From: Clostridiaceae bacterium
Lineage (GTDB): Bacteria > Bacillota > Clostridia > Clostridiales > Clostridiaceae
NCBI GenBank assembly: GCA_902363375.1
Contig: CABIZX010000001.1
Coordinates: forward strand, 558,001 to 622,000
Reading direction: 5' to 3'
DNA: 64,000 nt
Below the pieces are notes generated by a model that saw only the letters and a list, made by a program, of their open reading frames with translations, had not been told where the DNA came from and made no database searches. The translations under genes were made by a program, and so were the position numbers. This document shows positions 17,349 through 26,944 of the stretch, in pieces (position 1 is the first letter of the stretch; every line of letters begins with the position of its first letter).

Positions 17349-18293
17349 ATGAATATAGTATTTATGGGTACACCAGATTTTGCAGTACCATCTTTAGAGG
17401 CAATTATTGAAAAATATGGGGTTCAGGCAGTGCTTACTCAACCAGATAGACCAAAAGGAAGAGGTAAGTCTATGGCAATGTCACCAGTAAAACAAGTGGC
17501 ACTTAAACATGATATCAAGGTATATCAGCCGGAAAAGTTAAGAAATGATAAAGAATTAATAGAAGAATTAAAAAGTATGAATTTAGATTTTATAGTAGTT
17601 GTAGCCTTTGGGCAAATTCTTTCTAAAGAAGTATTAGATATCCCTAAATATGGATGTATAAATCTTCATGGGTCTTTACTACCTAAATATAGAGGGGCTG
17701 CACCAATTCATTATGCTATTATGAAAGGTGAAAAGGAAAGTGGAAATACAACCATGTTAATGGATGTAGGATTAGATACTGGAGATATGCTACTAAAAAA
17801 TAAAATTGAAATCACTGAAAATATGACTACAGCAGAGCTACATGATAAGCTTATGATTAGTGGAGCTGAACTTTTAATTGAAACTATAGAAGGGCTCTAT
17901 AATGGTAAAATAACACCTATAAAACAGGGAGAAAGTGAAAGTTGTTATGCTAGTATGCTAAATAAGGAAATGGCTAAAATAAAATGGAATCAAGGAGCTA
18001 AAGATATACATAACTTTGTAAGAGGGTTATATTCATTTCCTATAGCGTATACTTATTATAATAATGAGCCTATGAAGGTGATTGAAACTAGAATTACTAA
18101 TGAAAAATCTTCTAAAGAGGCAGGAACTATTTTAAAAGTTAATAAAGAAGGAATCTTAGTTTCTACTGAAGATTACAATATATTAATAACTAAAGTTCAA
18201 TTTCCTAATAAAAAGCCATTGAGAGTAGAAGAGTATATAAAAGGAAACTCTATTGAAGAAAATATAGTATTAAAAAACACAATAGAAAAGTAA
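17349..18293 (+). CDS. fmt: Methionyl-tRNA formyltransferase
   Basis: Formylates initiator Met-tRNA using 10-formyltetrahydrofolate. The 314-residue protein starts [19 protein letters not shown]; the catalytic Asn-His-Asp region is visible as [21 protein letters not shown] near residue 104 and [11 protein letters not shown] near 140. The C-terminal domain (about 205 onward) is complete. GGAGG precedes the ATG, 11 bases after def. Confidence 0.97.
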   Translation: MNIVFMGTPDFAVPSLEAIIEKYGVQAVLTQPDRPKGRGKSMAMSPVKQVALKHDIKVYQPEKLRNDKELIEELKSMNLDFIVVVAFGQILSKEVLDIPKYGCINLHGSLLPKYRGAAPIHYAIMKGEKESGNTTMLMDVGLDTGDMLLKNKIEITENMTTAELHDKLMISGAELLIETIEGLYNGKITPIKQGESESCYASMLNKEMAKIKWNQGAKDIHNFVRGLYSFPIAYTYYNNEPMKVIETRITNEKSSKEAGTILKVNKEGILVSTEDYNILITKVQFPNKKPLRVEEYIKGNSIEENIVLKNTIEK

Positions 18294-18331
18294 AACTTAA
18301 TCTTAATAAAATAGAATGAGGAGAGATATAT

Positions 18332-19027
18332 ATGGGATATTATTATGGAAGTTTTTTTGACCCAACGATGATCATTCTTATACCAGCTCTTATTATTTCA
18401 ATGTGGGCCCAGGTAAAAATAAAAAGTAGTTATGCAAAATATTCTCAGGTATATAGCAAAAATAGATATACTGGTGGTCAAGTAGCAAGAATGATATTGG
18501 ATGCCCATGGACTTTTTGATATACCAGTATTAGTTACAGGAGGACATCTAACAGATCATTACGATCCAGGTAAAAGAGTAGTAAAACTATCAAATGATGT
18601 GTACAATGGCACATCTCTAGCGTCTATTGGAGTAGCTGCCCATGAAATAGGTCATGCAATTCAACATAAGGAAGGATATACACCTATTAAAGTAAGAACA
18701 GCTTTAGTTCCTATAGCTAATATAGGCTCTCAGGCATCGTGGATTTTATTCTTTTTAGGAATTGTAATGTCATTTACACCATTAATTAACTTCGGTATTA
18801 TACTTTTCTCAGCAGTAGTACTTTTTCAATTGGTTACGCTACCAGTAGAATTTAATGCATCTAGTAGAGCTATAACTATATTAAATACAAGAAATATACT
18901 TTATGAAGATGAAATAAAAGGAGCTAAGAAGGTATTAACAGCAGCAGCTCTGACATATGTGGCAGCAGCAGTTACAGCTATAGCTCAGCTTTTAAGACTT
19001 ATTGCTATTAGAGATAGAAATAATTAA
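18332..19027 (+). CDS. Membrane zinc metallopeptidase (YugP family)
   Basis: A 231-residue membrane protein with the zinc protease signature HEIGHAIQH near residues 103-111, flanked by hydrophobic segments at the N-terminus (about 8-25) and in the C-terminal half (about 125-180 and 205-225). The YugP/PF04298-type family has no firmly established substrate; a role in membrane protein quality control is only a guess. It lies in the conserved clostridial slot between fmt and rsmB, 38 bases after fmt, with GAGGAGAG upstream of the ATG. Confidence 0.88.
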   Translation: MGYYYGSFFDPTMIILIPALIISMWAQVKIKSSYAKYSQVYSKNRYTGGQVARMILDAHGLFDIPVLVTGGHLTDHYDPGKRVVKLSNDVYNGTSLASIGVAAHEIGHAIQHKEGYTPIKVRTALVPIANIGSQASWILFFLGIVMSFTPLINFGIILFSAVVLFQLVTLPVEFNASSRAITILNTRNILYEDEIKGAKKVLTAAALTYVAAAVTAIAQLLRLIAIRDRNN

Positions 19028-19075
19028 TAGATAAAATTTAGTAAGAAATACTAGAACATAGATAGGATGATATGA

Positions 19076-20407
19076 ATGATAAGTGCTAGAGAAGTAGCCA
19101 TAAATACAGTAATGCAGGTTTTTGAAAATAAGGCGTATTCCAATATCGCCTTGAACAATAATCTTAATCAATGCAATCTAGGAGATAAGGATAAAGCATT
19201 AGCTACAGAACTTGTTTATGGTACCATAAAATATAAATATACTATTGATAAAATACTTAAGAGTTTTTTAGAAAAAAAATTTGACAAAACTGATAAATAT
19301 ATTTTAAATTTATTAAGGGTTTGTATATATCAACTTAGATATTTAGATAAAATTCCAGAGTTTGCAGCAGTAAATGAGGGAGTAAATTTAGCTAAGGTTA
19401 AAGTTTCAGTTGGAGCATCAAAATTAGTTAATGGAGTGTTAAGAAGCTATTTAAGAAATAAAGAGAGAGAATATTATAATAGAGAAAATATTAATGAAAA
19501 ATTAGCATTTTTATATTCATATCCTCAATGGATGATAAAATTATTTATTGATCAATATGGAGAAGAAATTGGAGAAAATATATTAGAAGGACTTAATAAA
19601 AGGCCAGCTGTTACAGTTAGAGTAAATTCTGTCAAAGGTGATTTTGAAAGTGTATTTAATAAGATGAAGGAAACTGGCTACAATGTGGAAGAAGGAGTAA
19701 TATGTCCTGAAGCAATAAGAATTGTAAGAGGAAAAAGTATAGAAGACAATCCTCTGTTTAAGGAAGGAATTATTACTGTACAAGATGAAAGTGCTATGTT
19801 AGTAGCGCCTAGTATGGATTTGAAAGAACATATGACGGTATTAGATTTATGTAGTGCTCCAGGTGGAAAAACCACTCACATAGCTGAGATAATGAATAAT
19901 ACAGGTATAGTTAAAGGGTTTGATATTTACGACCATAAGCTAGACCTTATAAAAAGTAATAGCGAAAGACTTGGATTAACTAATATTAAATTAGATATAT
20001 TAGATGCTACTAAAGAATGTAGAGAATTAATCGAGATTGGAGATAGGGTACTTATAGATGTGCCCTGTTCAGGTTTAGGCATAATAAGAAAGAAGCCGGA
20101 AATCAAGTACACAAAGAAAGAAAAAGAGTTAAAATCCTTAATTACAGTTCAACGTGATATAATGAAGAATGCAGCTAAATATGTGAAGCAAGGTGGAATA
20201 ATTTTATATTCGACTTGTACTATTAATAAAGAAGAGAATGAAGAGAATATTAATTGGTTTTTAAAGAACTTTAAAGACTTTAGTATAGAGCCATTAAACT
20301 TTGGGCAGATGGATAATATAATTTATGATGAAAAAGGCTGTGTAACAGTTTTACCCAATGAATATATGGATGGATTTTTTATAGCAAAAATTCGTAGAAA
20401 TAAATAG
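19076..20407 (+). CDS. rsmB: 16S rRNA (cytosine(967)-C5)-methyltransferase
   Basis: Methylates C967 (E. coli numbering) of 16S rRNA using SAM. The protein (443 aa) has an N-terminal NusB-like RNA-binding domain (about 1-130) and a C-terminal methyltransferase domain with [15 protein letters not shown] near residue 257, the PC motif DVPCSGLG near 326 and the second catalytic cysteine in [13 protein letters not shown] near 379. Typical length. It lies eight bases before the rlmN start. Confidence 0.96.
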   Translation: MISAREVAINTVMQVFENKAYSNIALNNNLNQCNLGDKDKALATELVYGTIKYKYTIDKILKSFLEKKFDKTDKYILNLLRVCIYQLRYLDKIPEFAAVNEGVNLAKVKVSVGASKLVNGVLRSYLRNKEREYYNRENINEKLAFLYSYPQWMIKLFIDQYGEEIGENILEGLNKRPAVTVRVNSVKGDFESVFNKMKETGYNVEEGVICPEAIRIVRGKSIEDNPLFKEGIITVQDESAMLVAPSMDLKEHMTVLDLCSAPGGKTTHIAEIMNNTGIVKGFDIYDHKLDLIKSNSERLGLTNIKLDILDATKECRELIEIGDRVLIDVPCSGLGIIRKKPEIKYTKKEKELKSLITVQRDIMKNAAKYVKQGGIILYSTCTINKEENEENINWFLKNFKDFSIEPLNFGQMDNIIYDEKGCVTVLPNEYMDGFFIAKIRRNK

Positions 20408-20415
20408 GAGTGAAA

Positions 20416-21450
20416 ATGAAAAATATATTAGATTTAGATATAGAACAACTTAAAATATGGATGAAAGAAAATGGAGAGAAAGAATTTAGAGCTAAACAAG
20501 TGTTTTCTTGGATTTATAATGAAGTTTGGAATTTTAAAGAGATGACAAATATATCTAAAAGTACACTAGAAAAATTGGAGAATAGTTTTTTTATAGGAAT
20601 ACCTAAGATATTAGAAACATATAGTTCTAAAAATAGTGATACACGAAAGCATTTATTTATTTTACATGACGGCAATATTGTGGAAGGTGTGGTAATGCAA
20701 TATAATCACGGAAACTCTATTTGTATATCAACTCAAGTGGGATGTAATATGGGATGTAAGTTCTGTGCCTCAACTATTGGTGGAGCAGTTAGAAGTTTAA
20801 GTAGTGGAGAGATGATAGGTCAGATAATGGCTGCACAGAAACAACTTGGAGAGAGAATTTCAAATGTTGTACTTATGGGAAGTGGAGAGCCTTTAGATAA
20901 CTATGATAATGTGGTAAAGTTTATTAGAGATGTAAACTCTGAAAATGGACTTAATATAGGACAGCGTCATATTACACTATCTACTTGTGGAATTGTACCT
21001 AAAATAAAGAGTTTGGCGGATCTAGATTTTCAGATAACTTTAGCAATTTCATTGCATGCACCTAATGATGAACTAAGATTAAAGACTATGCCTATTGCTA
21101 AAGTATATTCCATAGCTGAACTTATGGATAGCTGTAAATATTATATTGATAAGACCGGTAGAAGAATTACTTTTGAATATGCATTAGTAGAGGGCGTAAA
21201 TGATTCTAAAAAACAAGCTGAAGAATTAGCTAAATTAATAAAGGGTATGTTATGTCATGTAAATTTAATTCCTATAAATGAAATAGATGAAAATGACTTA
21301 AAAAAGTCAAACTTAGAACAAGTCAAATTATTTAAAGATATTCTAATGAAACATGGAATTGAAACTACCATTAGAAAAGAGATGGGATTAGATATAAATG
21401 CTGCATGTGGTCAGCTAAGAAAAAGCTATATAGAAAAAAGGGAGTTGTAG
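20416..21450 (+). CDS. rlmN: Dual-specificity 23S rRNA / tRNA adenosine-C2 methyltransferase
   Basis: Radical SAM enzyme that makes 2-methyladenosine in 23S rRNA and some tRNAs. The 4Fe-4S ligands are in [11 protein letters not shown] near residue 110 (C-x3-C-x2-C), and the methyl-carrier cysteine is in AACGQLR near 330. A GTG at 20410 is in frame, but it forms part of the ribosome site AGGAG (20406-20410), which is spaced five bases from the ATG at 20416, so I start there (344 aa). Confidence 0.96.
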   Translation: MKNILDLDIEQLKIWMKENGEKEFRAKQVFSWIYNEVWNFKEMTNISKSTLEKLENSFFIGIPKILETYSSKNSDTRKHLFILHDGNIVEGVVMQYNHGNSICISTQVGCNMGCKFCASTIGGAVRSLSSGEMIGQIMAAQKQLGERISNVVLMGSGEPLDNYDNVVKFIRDVNSENGLNIGQRHITLSTCGIVPKIKSLADLDFQITLAISLHAPNDELRLKTMPIAKVYSIAELMDSCKYYIDKTGRRITFEYALVEGVNDSKKQAEELAKLIKGMLCHVNLIPINEIDENDLKKSNLEQVKLFKDILMKHGIETTIRKEMGLDINAACGQLRKSYIEKREL

Positions 21451-21456
21451 TTTTAA

Positions 21457-22191
21457 ATGGGGAGATTAATAGGAATAGAGACGGATGTTGGAAATAAAAG
21501 AAATTTCAATGAAGATTCCGTTGGCTACTATGAAGGGGAGGACTTTGGTATATTTATAATAGCAGATGGTATGGGTGGACATAATGCCGGTGAAGTTGCT
21601 AGTAAAATTGCCAGGGATACTGTCATGGAATATGTAATCAATCATAGAAATGATGATTCTCAAGAAGAAATTTTAAATGAAGCTATCCTAATTGCTAACA
21701 GAAAGATATATAGAGAAGGCTTATTAAATGAAGGTTGTAATGGAATGGGTACTACCCTTGTTGGAGCTTTCTTAAGAGGAAATAACCTAACTATAGTAAA
21801 TATAGGTGATAGCAGAGGTTATGTACTAAAAAAGGGTGGACTCTTTAAGGTTACAAGAGATCATTCCTTGGTACAGGAACTATTGGATAATGGAACAATA
21901 ACTAGCGAGGAAGCTATAAATCATCCTAATAAAAATGTTATAACTAGAGCATTAGGCACTAATCCAGTGGTAAAGGCAGATTATTATAATATAGATATAA
22001 GAGAAGTTTCGAAGGTTATTCTTTGTAGTGATGGACTCACCAATGAAGTAAGTGAGGAAGAAATTAGTAAGGTTTTACAAAGAGATAGTGAAAATCAATG
22101 TTTAGAACTAATAAACATGAGTAAGATGAATGGTGGAAGAGATAATATTTCTATCATCATTTTTAAAGGAGAGTGGGAGTGCAGATGGTAG
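21457..22191 (+). CDS. PP2C family serine/threonine phosphatase (Stp/PrpC)
   Basis: Reverses phosphorylation by the adjacent PASTA kinase. The 244-residue protein has the metal-binding PP2C motifs: RNFNEDSVGYY near residue 12, IADGMGGHNAGEVAS near 34, NIGDSRGYVLKKG near 113 and CSDGLTNEVSEEE near 187. It starts six bases after rlmN, and its stop codon overlaps the kinase start, so the two are probably translationally coupled. The names stp, prpC and prpN are all used for this position. Confidence 0.95.
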   Translation: MGRLIGIETDVGNKRNFNEDSVGYYEGEDFGIFIIADGMGGHNAGEVASKIARDTVMEYVINHRNDDSQEEILNEAILIANRKIYREGLLNEGCNGMGTTLVGAFLRGNNLTIVNIGDSRGYVLKKGGLFKVTRDHSLVQELLDNGTITSEEAINHPNKNVITRALGTNPVVKADYYNIDIREVSKVILCSDGLTNEVSEEEISKVLQRDSENQCLELINMSKMNGGRDNISIIIFKGEWECRW

Positions 22192-24167
22192 GAACTATGT
22201 TAGGAAATAGGTATGAACTTATAGAGAAGATTGGCGAAGGTGGTATGGCAGTAGTATATAAAGCTAAATGTACTATTCTAAATAGATTTGTAGCAATTAA
22301 AATACTAAAGCCAGAGTACTCTAATAATAAAGAGTTTATGGAAAAGTTCAGAAGAGAGGCTTTAGCAACGGCAAGCTTTTCACATAGTAATATAGTTAAT
22401 ATTTATGATGTAGGTTCAGAAGGAAATATTAATTATATTGTTATGGAGTTAGTCAATGGAAAAACGTTAAAAGAATACATAAGAGAAAATGCACCTCTTT
22501 CTTCAGAAGCAACTCTAAAGATTTCCATACAGATAGCTAAAGCTTTAGAATGTGCACATAAAAATAAAATTATTCATAGAGATATAAAACCTCATAATAT
22601 TTTGATTAATGAAGATGAAGTCATTAAGGTTACAGACTTTGGAATTGCCAAAGCCACATCTTCTGATACAATAACTCATACCAATAAGGTTATTGGGTCT
22701 GCACATTATTTTTCTCCTGAGCAAGCTAAAGGAAAAATTGTTGATAACAGGACAGATATTTATTCCTTTGGAATTGTTATATACGAAATGTTAACAGGAA
22801 GGGTACCTTTTGATGGAGAAAGTGCTGTAGCTGTAGCTCTTAAGCATATACAGGATACCATGGTACCGCCTAAGGTTTTAGTTCCAGAGGTACCAGATAG
22901 TCTAAATAATTTAGTAATTAAGGCTACACAAAAGGAAGTTATAAAAAGATATAATAACGTTACAGAAATGTTAATAGATTTAATGAGAATAGAAAATAAT
23001 AATAAGTATGTAGTAACTCCTTCTAATATGGATAATGATTTTACTACGGTAATGGATGCAACTCAAATTCAAAATACTATGTATGCAAGTAATCTTGAAA
23101 CAAAGTTAAGTGATAACAAAATTATTGAAGAAGAAGATGACGATGACTACGACGAGGATTACGATGATGATGGTGGAAATAGAAAAATTAGCACATGGAA
23201 AAAGGTGCTGATAGTTGGTGGAGCTGCTCTATTAATTATTCTTTTAGGAGTGGTTGTAGGTACTAGTATATACAATAAAGGTAATGAGAATGTTTCAAAA
23301 GAGGAATTGAAGGTACCTAAAATAATAGGACTTACAGAGGAAAAAGCAAAGGCTACTGTAGAGGAACTAGGTTTAATTTATGTCGTATTAGGTGAAGAGG
23401 CAAGTGATAAACCAGCAGGAACTATAATTGCAGTATTTCCAGCGGAAGGAACTGCTATAAAAAAGGAAAGTGAAGTTAGAGTAAGGGTTAGTACAGGACC
23501 AGCAGAGGTTGAGGTACCAAGTGTAGTTAATTTAGGTAAAAGTATTGCCCAAGATTATATAGTCAATCAAGGTCTGAAGGTTGGAAATATAACGGAAGAA
23601 TATTCTGATGATATAGAAGATGGTGAAGTTATTAGTACTAATCCAGTGGCTAACACAAAAGTAAAAAAAGGTACTTCTGTAGATATAGTTGTAAGTAAAG
23701 GGCCTAAATTTAAGAAGACGATAGTACCAGATCTTATGGGAATAACTATAAAAGATGCAGAACAAGTATTATCAGTGGCAAATCTTAAACTTGGTTCTAC
23801 TACTGCAGTGATCACTGATGATAGAAGTAAAGATGGAAAAATATTTAGTCAAAGTGATAATCCACAGTCAAGTGTAGAGCAAGGTAAAAAAATAAATGTT
23901 AGTTACTATCAATATAAAGACCCAGATGAAGGCAAAGTTTTAGTACCTAATTTCATAGGAAAAACTATGGAAGAGGCTCAGAATGCAGCTAAATCAGCAG
24001 GACTTAGCATAAGTATTTCAGGAGATAAAAAAGGGATTATAATAAGTCAGGATGTTGCTGCGGGAGAAAAGGTTCAAAGAGAAAGTAAAATAAATCTTAC
24101 AGCTCAAATAAAAGCACCAAATCCAGGAGACGACGAGGGAGACTCAGATAACAAAGAAGAGCCTTAA
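22185..24167 (+). CDS. prkC: PASTA-domain Ser/Thr protein kinase PrkC
   Basis: Eukaryotic-like membrane kinase that senses muropeptides or lipid II and can trigger spore germination in Bacillus. The kinase domain (about 10-270) has the glycine loop GEGGMAVVYKAK, catalytic lysine in VAIKILK, HRDIKPHNIL and the DFG motif. A strongly acidic Asp/Glu stretch precedes a single membrane span near 339-361. Four PASTA repeats follow (about 368-430, 431-498, 499-570, 573-635), the fourth shorter. The ATG at 22185 (GGGAG five bases upstream, seven-base overlap with the phosphatase) is preferred over a GTG at 22173. 660 aa. Confidence 0.96.
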   Translation: MVGTMLGNRYELIEKIGEGGMAVVYKAKCTILNRFVAIKILKPEYSNNKEFMEKFRREALATASFSHSNIVNIYDVGSEGNINYIVMELVNGKTLKEYIRENAPLSSEATLKISIQIAKALECAHKNKIIHRDIKPHNILINEDEVIKVTDFGIAKATSSDTITHTNKVIGSAHYFSPEQAKGKIVDNRTDIYSFGIVIYEMLTGRVPFDGESAVAVALKHIQDTMVPPKVLVPEVPDSLNNLVIKATQKEVIKRYNNVTEMLIDLMRIENNNKYVVTPSNMDNDFTTVMDATQIQNTMYASNLETKLSDNKIIEEEDDDDYDEDYDDDGGNRKISTWKKVLIVGGAALLIILLGVVVGTSIYNKGNENVSKEELKVPKIIGLTEEKAKATVEELGLIYVVLGEEASDKPAGTIIAVFPAEGTAIKKESEVRVRVSTGPAEVEVPSVVNLGKSIAQDYIVNQGLKVGNITEEYSDDIEDGEVISTNPVANTKVKKGTSVDIVVSKGPKFKKTIVPDLMGITIKDAEQVLSVANLKLGSTTAVITDDRSKDGKIFSQSDNPQSSVEQGKKINVSYYQYKDPDEGKVLVPNFIGKTMEEAQNAAKSAGLSISISGDKKGIIISQDVAAGEKVQRESKINLTAQIKAPNPGDDEGDSDNKEEP

Positions 24168-24182
24168 CAATAGGGGCATATA

Positions 24183-24218
24183 AATCCTTAGGCAAACATA
24201 AAAGTTTGCCTAGGGATT
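24183..24218 (+). promoter_or_regulatory. Fifteen-pair hairpin between prkC and rsgA
   Basis: Arms 24183-24197 and 24204-24218 pair with one T-G wobble around ATAAAA (core TAGGCAAAC). No U-tract follows; the rsgA ribosome site begins 13 bases later. It could be a processing or stability element rather than a terminator. Confidence 0.6.
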
Positions 24219-24240
24219 AGTTAAAATTTAGGAGGAATAT

Positions 24241-25104
24241 ATGCAAGGAATAATAGTTAAAGGTATTGGTGGTCTATACTATGTGGATATTGATGAAAGC
24301 GTTATAGAGTGTAAAGCCAGAGGAAAGTTTAGACATAAAGGTGAAACCCCTATGATTGGGGATGAAGTGACCATAGAGGAAGAAAACGGTAAGGGTGTTA
24401 TAATAGAGATTTTAGAAAGAAAAAATCAACTTATAAGGCCTGCTGTAGCTAATGTAACTCAAGCCTTTGTAGTGGTTACTAGTAAGAATCCAGATTTAAA
24501 TTTAAATCTATTATATAAATTTTTAGCCTTATGTGAATATAATCATGTAATACCTATTGTATGTTTTAATAAAATGGATGTTGAAAGTGAATATAGTAAA
24601 GAAATAGGTAGTATGTTAAATAAATCTGGATATGAGATAATGTATGTGCAAGGTAAGCACGGCATTGGTATAGAACAATTAAAGGAGAAAATAGACAATA
24701 ATATTACTGTATTTTGTGGGCCATCTGGAGTTGGCAAATCTACTTTATTAAATAAAATATTAGGTAGGGAAGCTATGAAAACTGGAGACATTAGTGATAA
24801 ACTAAAAAGGGGAAAGCATACTACAAGGCATAGTGAACTCATAAGAGTAGAAGGTGGTTTCTTAGTTGACACACCAGGATTTTCTTCTTTAGAACTAGAC
24901 TTTATAGATAAAGAAGGATTGCAGCATTTGTTTCCGGAGTTTGAAGAGGGTAAGGATAAGTGTAAATTTAATAACTGTGCTCATTATAAAGAGCCAGGTT
25001 GTATTATAAAGGAAAAGGTAGAATTAGGTGAGATAGATAGAAGCCGATATGAATTTTACATAAAAACTTTAGAAGAAATTATAAGTAGGGGGAATAGAAA
25101 ATGA
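24241..25104 (+). CDS. rsgA: Small ribosomal subunit biogenesis GTPase RsgA
   Basis: Checks maturation of the 30S subunit. The 287-residue protein has an N-terminal OB fold and a circularly permuted GTPase: NKMD near residue 112 comes before the P-loop GPSGVGKST near 160-168 and DTPG near 209. A C-terminal zinc site reads CKFNNCAHYKEPGC near 241-254. AGGAGG is eight bases upstream of ATG. Its stop overlaps the rpe start by four bases (ATGA). In other Firmicutes PrkC phosphorylates this GTPase, so the neighbourhood fits. Confidence 0.96.
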   Translation: MQGIIVKGIGGLYYVDIDESVIECKARGKFRHKGETPMIGDEVTIEEENGKGVIIEILERKNQLIRPAVANVTQAFVVVTSKNPDLNLNLLYKFLALCEYNHVIPIVCFNKMDVESEYSKEIGSMLNKSGYEIMYVQGKHGIGIEQLKEKIDNNITVFCGPSGVGKSTLLNKILGREAMKTGDISDKLKRGKHTTRHSELIRVEGGFLVDTPGFSSLELDFIDKEGLQHLFPEFEEGKDKCKFNNCAHYKEPGCIIKEKVELGEIDRSRYEFYIKTLEEIISRGNRK

Positions 25105-25751
25105 TAAAATTATCACCATCTATATTGTCAGCAGATTTTTCAAAATTAGGAGAGCAAATTAAAGAGATAGAAAGATATGGAGCAGATTGGATTCATATAG
25201 ATGTTATGGACGGAATGTTTGTACCGAACATATCCTTTGGAATACCTGTTATAAAGTCTATAAGAGACCTCACATCCTTAGTGTTTGATGTTCATTTAAT
25301 GATAGAAGAACCATCTAGATATGTAAAGGATTTTGTAGATGCGGGAGCAGATATTATAACAGTCCATTATGAAGCGGATAGGCATATAGATAGAACTATA
25401 AAGTATATTAAAAGTTTAGGTGCTAAAGCCGGATTAGCATTAAACCCTGGAACTCCTGTTTCTATGATAGAAAACTTAATATCAGATTTAGATATGGTTC
25501 TTATTATGTCAGTTAACCCAGGCTTTGGTGGACAAAAATATATAGACTATTCAGCTGATAAAATATCGCAAGTTAAAGCGTTAAAAGATAAATATAATGA
25601 AAATTTATATATACAAGTTGATGGAGGTATAGATGCAACTAATGTTAATAAAGTTATAAAGTGTGGGGCAAATTCTATAGTATCAGGATCAGCTGTATTT
25701 AAGAATAATGAAATAGAAAAGAATATAAAAAATATAAGAAGTAGGTTCTAA
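25101..25751 (+). CDS. rpe: Ribulose-phosphate 3-epimerase
   Basis: Interconverts ribulose 5-phosphate and xylulose 5-phosphate. The 216-residue TIM barrel starts KLSPSILSADFSKLG and shows HIDVMDGMFVPNISFG (metal His and Asp), VHLMIEEP and MSVNPGFGGQKYI, all typical. GGGGG precedes the ATG, which overlaps rsgA. The rsgA-rpe-thiN order is conserved in Firmicutes. Confidence 0.97.
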   Translation: MIKLSPSILSADFSKLGEQIKEIERYGADWIHIDVMDGMFVPNISFGIPVIKSIRDLTSLVFDVHLMIEEPSRYVKDFVDAGADIITVHYEADRHIDRTIKYIKSLGAKAGLALNPGTPVSMIENLISDLDMVLIMSVNPGFGGQKYIDYSADKISQVKALKDKYNENLYIQVDGGIDATNVNKVIKCGANSIVSGSAVFKNNEIEKNIKNIRSRF

Positions 25752-25752
25752 T

Positions 25753-26382
25753 ATGAGAGTAGTTATAGTTGGAGGAGGAGACCCTCCCAGTAAGAAACTT
25801 CTAGATAAGTACATAAATGAAAAATCTATAATTATAGCAGCTGATAGCGGTGCAAATGTTCTTTTAAATCACGAAATATATCCTAATTATCTTTTAGGAG
25901 ATTTCGATTCTATTGATGAAAAAATTTATGAGAAAATAAGCAATAGTTCTAAAACAATTAGATTCCCAAAGGAAAAGGATTATACAGATACTCATATAGC
26001 ATTTGATAAAGCAGTAGAATTGGGAGCTGAAGAAATAATATTTCTAGGATGTACGGGAAAGAGAATAGATCATTTTTTTGCAAATCTATGTATACTTTAT
26101 AAAGGTTTAAAAAAATCTATAGATTGTCGTATAGTAGATGAGTATAATGAGATTTATATAATAGATAAGCCTACAAATATCTTTGGGAGAAAAGGTGAAG
26201 TATTCTCACTTTTTAGCTATATAGAAGATACCTATAATTTAACCATGGAAGGAGTTAAATATAGATTAGAAAATTTTAATTTATTACAAGGGAATAATCT
26301 AACTGTATCAAATGAATTTATGGAAGAAAAGGTAAGTATAAAGTTTTCTAAAGGATGTCTTATAGTAATTAGAATTAGTTAA
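25753..26382 (+). CDS. thiN: Thiamine pyrophosphokinase
   Basis: Transfers pyrophosphate from ATP to thiamine. The 209-residue protein contains ADSGANVLLNHEIYPNYLLG-like and FDSIDEK segments near residues 31-60, and the FPKEKDYTDTHIAFDKA signature near 75-91, with GCTGKRIDHFFANL after it. It starts one base after the rpe stop and ends the long operon at a strong terminator. Confidence 0.94.
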   Translation: MRVVIVGGGDPPSKKLLDKYINEKSIIIAADSGANVLLNHEIYPNYLLGDFDSIDEKIYEKISNSSKTIRFPKEKDYTDTHIAFDKAVELGAEEIIFLGCTGKRIDHFFANLCILYKGLKKSIDCRIVDEYNEIYIIDKPTNIFGRKGEVFSLFSYIEDTYNLTMEGVKYRLENFNLLQGNNLTVSNEFMEEKVSIKFSKGCLIVIRIS

Positions 26383-26406
26383 AAAAGTTTATAATTTTAA
26401 AAATAT

Positions 26407-26443
26407 AAAATTACAGTTATTCACCATAATAACTGTAATTTTT
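26407..26443 (+). terminator. Terminator after thiN
   Basis: A 15-pair perfect stem (26407-26421 with 26428-26442; core TTACAGTTATT) with loop CACCAT and a short T-run. It closes the priA-thiN operon. Confidence 0.88.
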
Positions 26444-26633
26444 GCATTAAGTACTTTAAATATCTAATATGCAGCTATTATTGAGAAGAGAATATATTAA
26501 ATTAATATATTTTTAAGTATTACAGTACTTTTAAGAATATAGAAAACACTTCCAAGGTTATAGAAAATTATGTGTACCACTTTTTATTAGAATACATATA
26601 ATGATACTAAAAGGCTTATGGGGGAAGTAAAGT

Positions 26634-26789
26634 ATGAGGCGGAGGACAACGAGGAGACTGGGACTTATTGTTAGTTCCATAGGAGTAGGAATAGTATTAG
26701 CTATGTTAATTCCATTTTGGGGATGGATGATAGCTATAGGTTGTGCAATTATAGGTGTTGGATGGTTTATAATGAATAAATTCTGCTAA
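26634..26789 (+). CDS. Small membrane protein (51 aa) upstream of spoVM
   Basis: I do not recognise a named family. The protein begins MRRRTTRRLGLI, a positively charged cytoplasmic end, then two hydrophobic stretches (about residues 11-28 and 30-46) separated by FWGW, ending NKFC. A purine-rich GGGGGAAG lies at 26620-26627 ahead of ATG. The upstream 150 bases hold a CATATAAT at 26595-26602 that fits a sigma-E -10, but the -35 is poor. The gene is 23 bases upstream of spoVM and probably in the same transcript, which suggests, but does not prove, a sporulation role. Confidence 0.72.
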   Translation: MRRRTTRRLGLIVSSIGVGIVLAMLIPFWGWMIAIGCAIIGVGWFIMNKFC

Positions 26790-26812
26790 TAATTAATCAA
26801 GGGGGGTAAAGG

Positions 26813-26893
26813 GTGACAATAAGAGTAATTAAATTACCTAAATTTTTATCTAGGATAGTTAAAATTTTTGTAAAGCAAAAACATAATAATTAA
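26813..26893 (+). CDS. spoVM: Stage V sporulation protein M (SpoVM), 26 aa
   Basis: A micro-gene. GTG at 26813 with GGGGGG at 26801-26806 gives a 26-residue peptide containing VIKLPKFLSRIV, matching the IKLPKFL core of Bacillus SpoVM, with the same total length. SpoVM is an amphipathic helix that recognises the convex forespore membrane and recruits SpoIVA. The lysine-rich end (KIFVKQKHNN) differs from Bacillus. Its position just before rpmB is the conserved one. spoIVA is also in this window. Confidence 0.92.
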   Translation: MTIRVIKLPKFLSRIVKIFVKQKHNN

Positions 26894-26903
26894 TTTTGCA
26901 CAT

Positions 26904-26939
26904 AAAAAAATGCAACTACATATATAGTTGCATTTTTTT
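26904..26939. terminator. Bidirectional terminator between spoVM and rpmB
   Basis: AAAAAAATGCAACTA (26904-26918) pairs perfectly with 26925-26939 around CATATA. A-run on one side and T-run on the other serve both convergent genes. Confidence 0.93.
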
Positions 26940-26944
26940 ACCTT

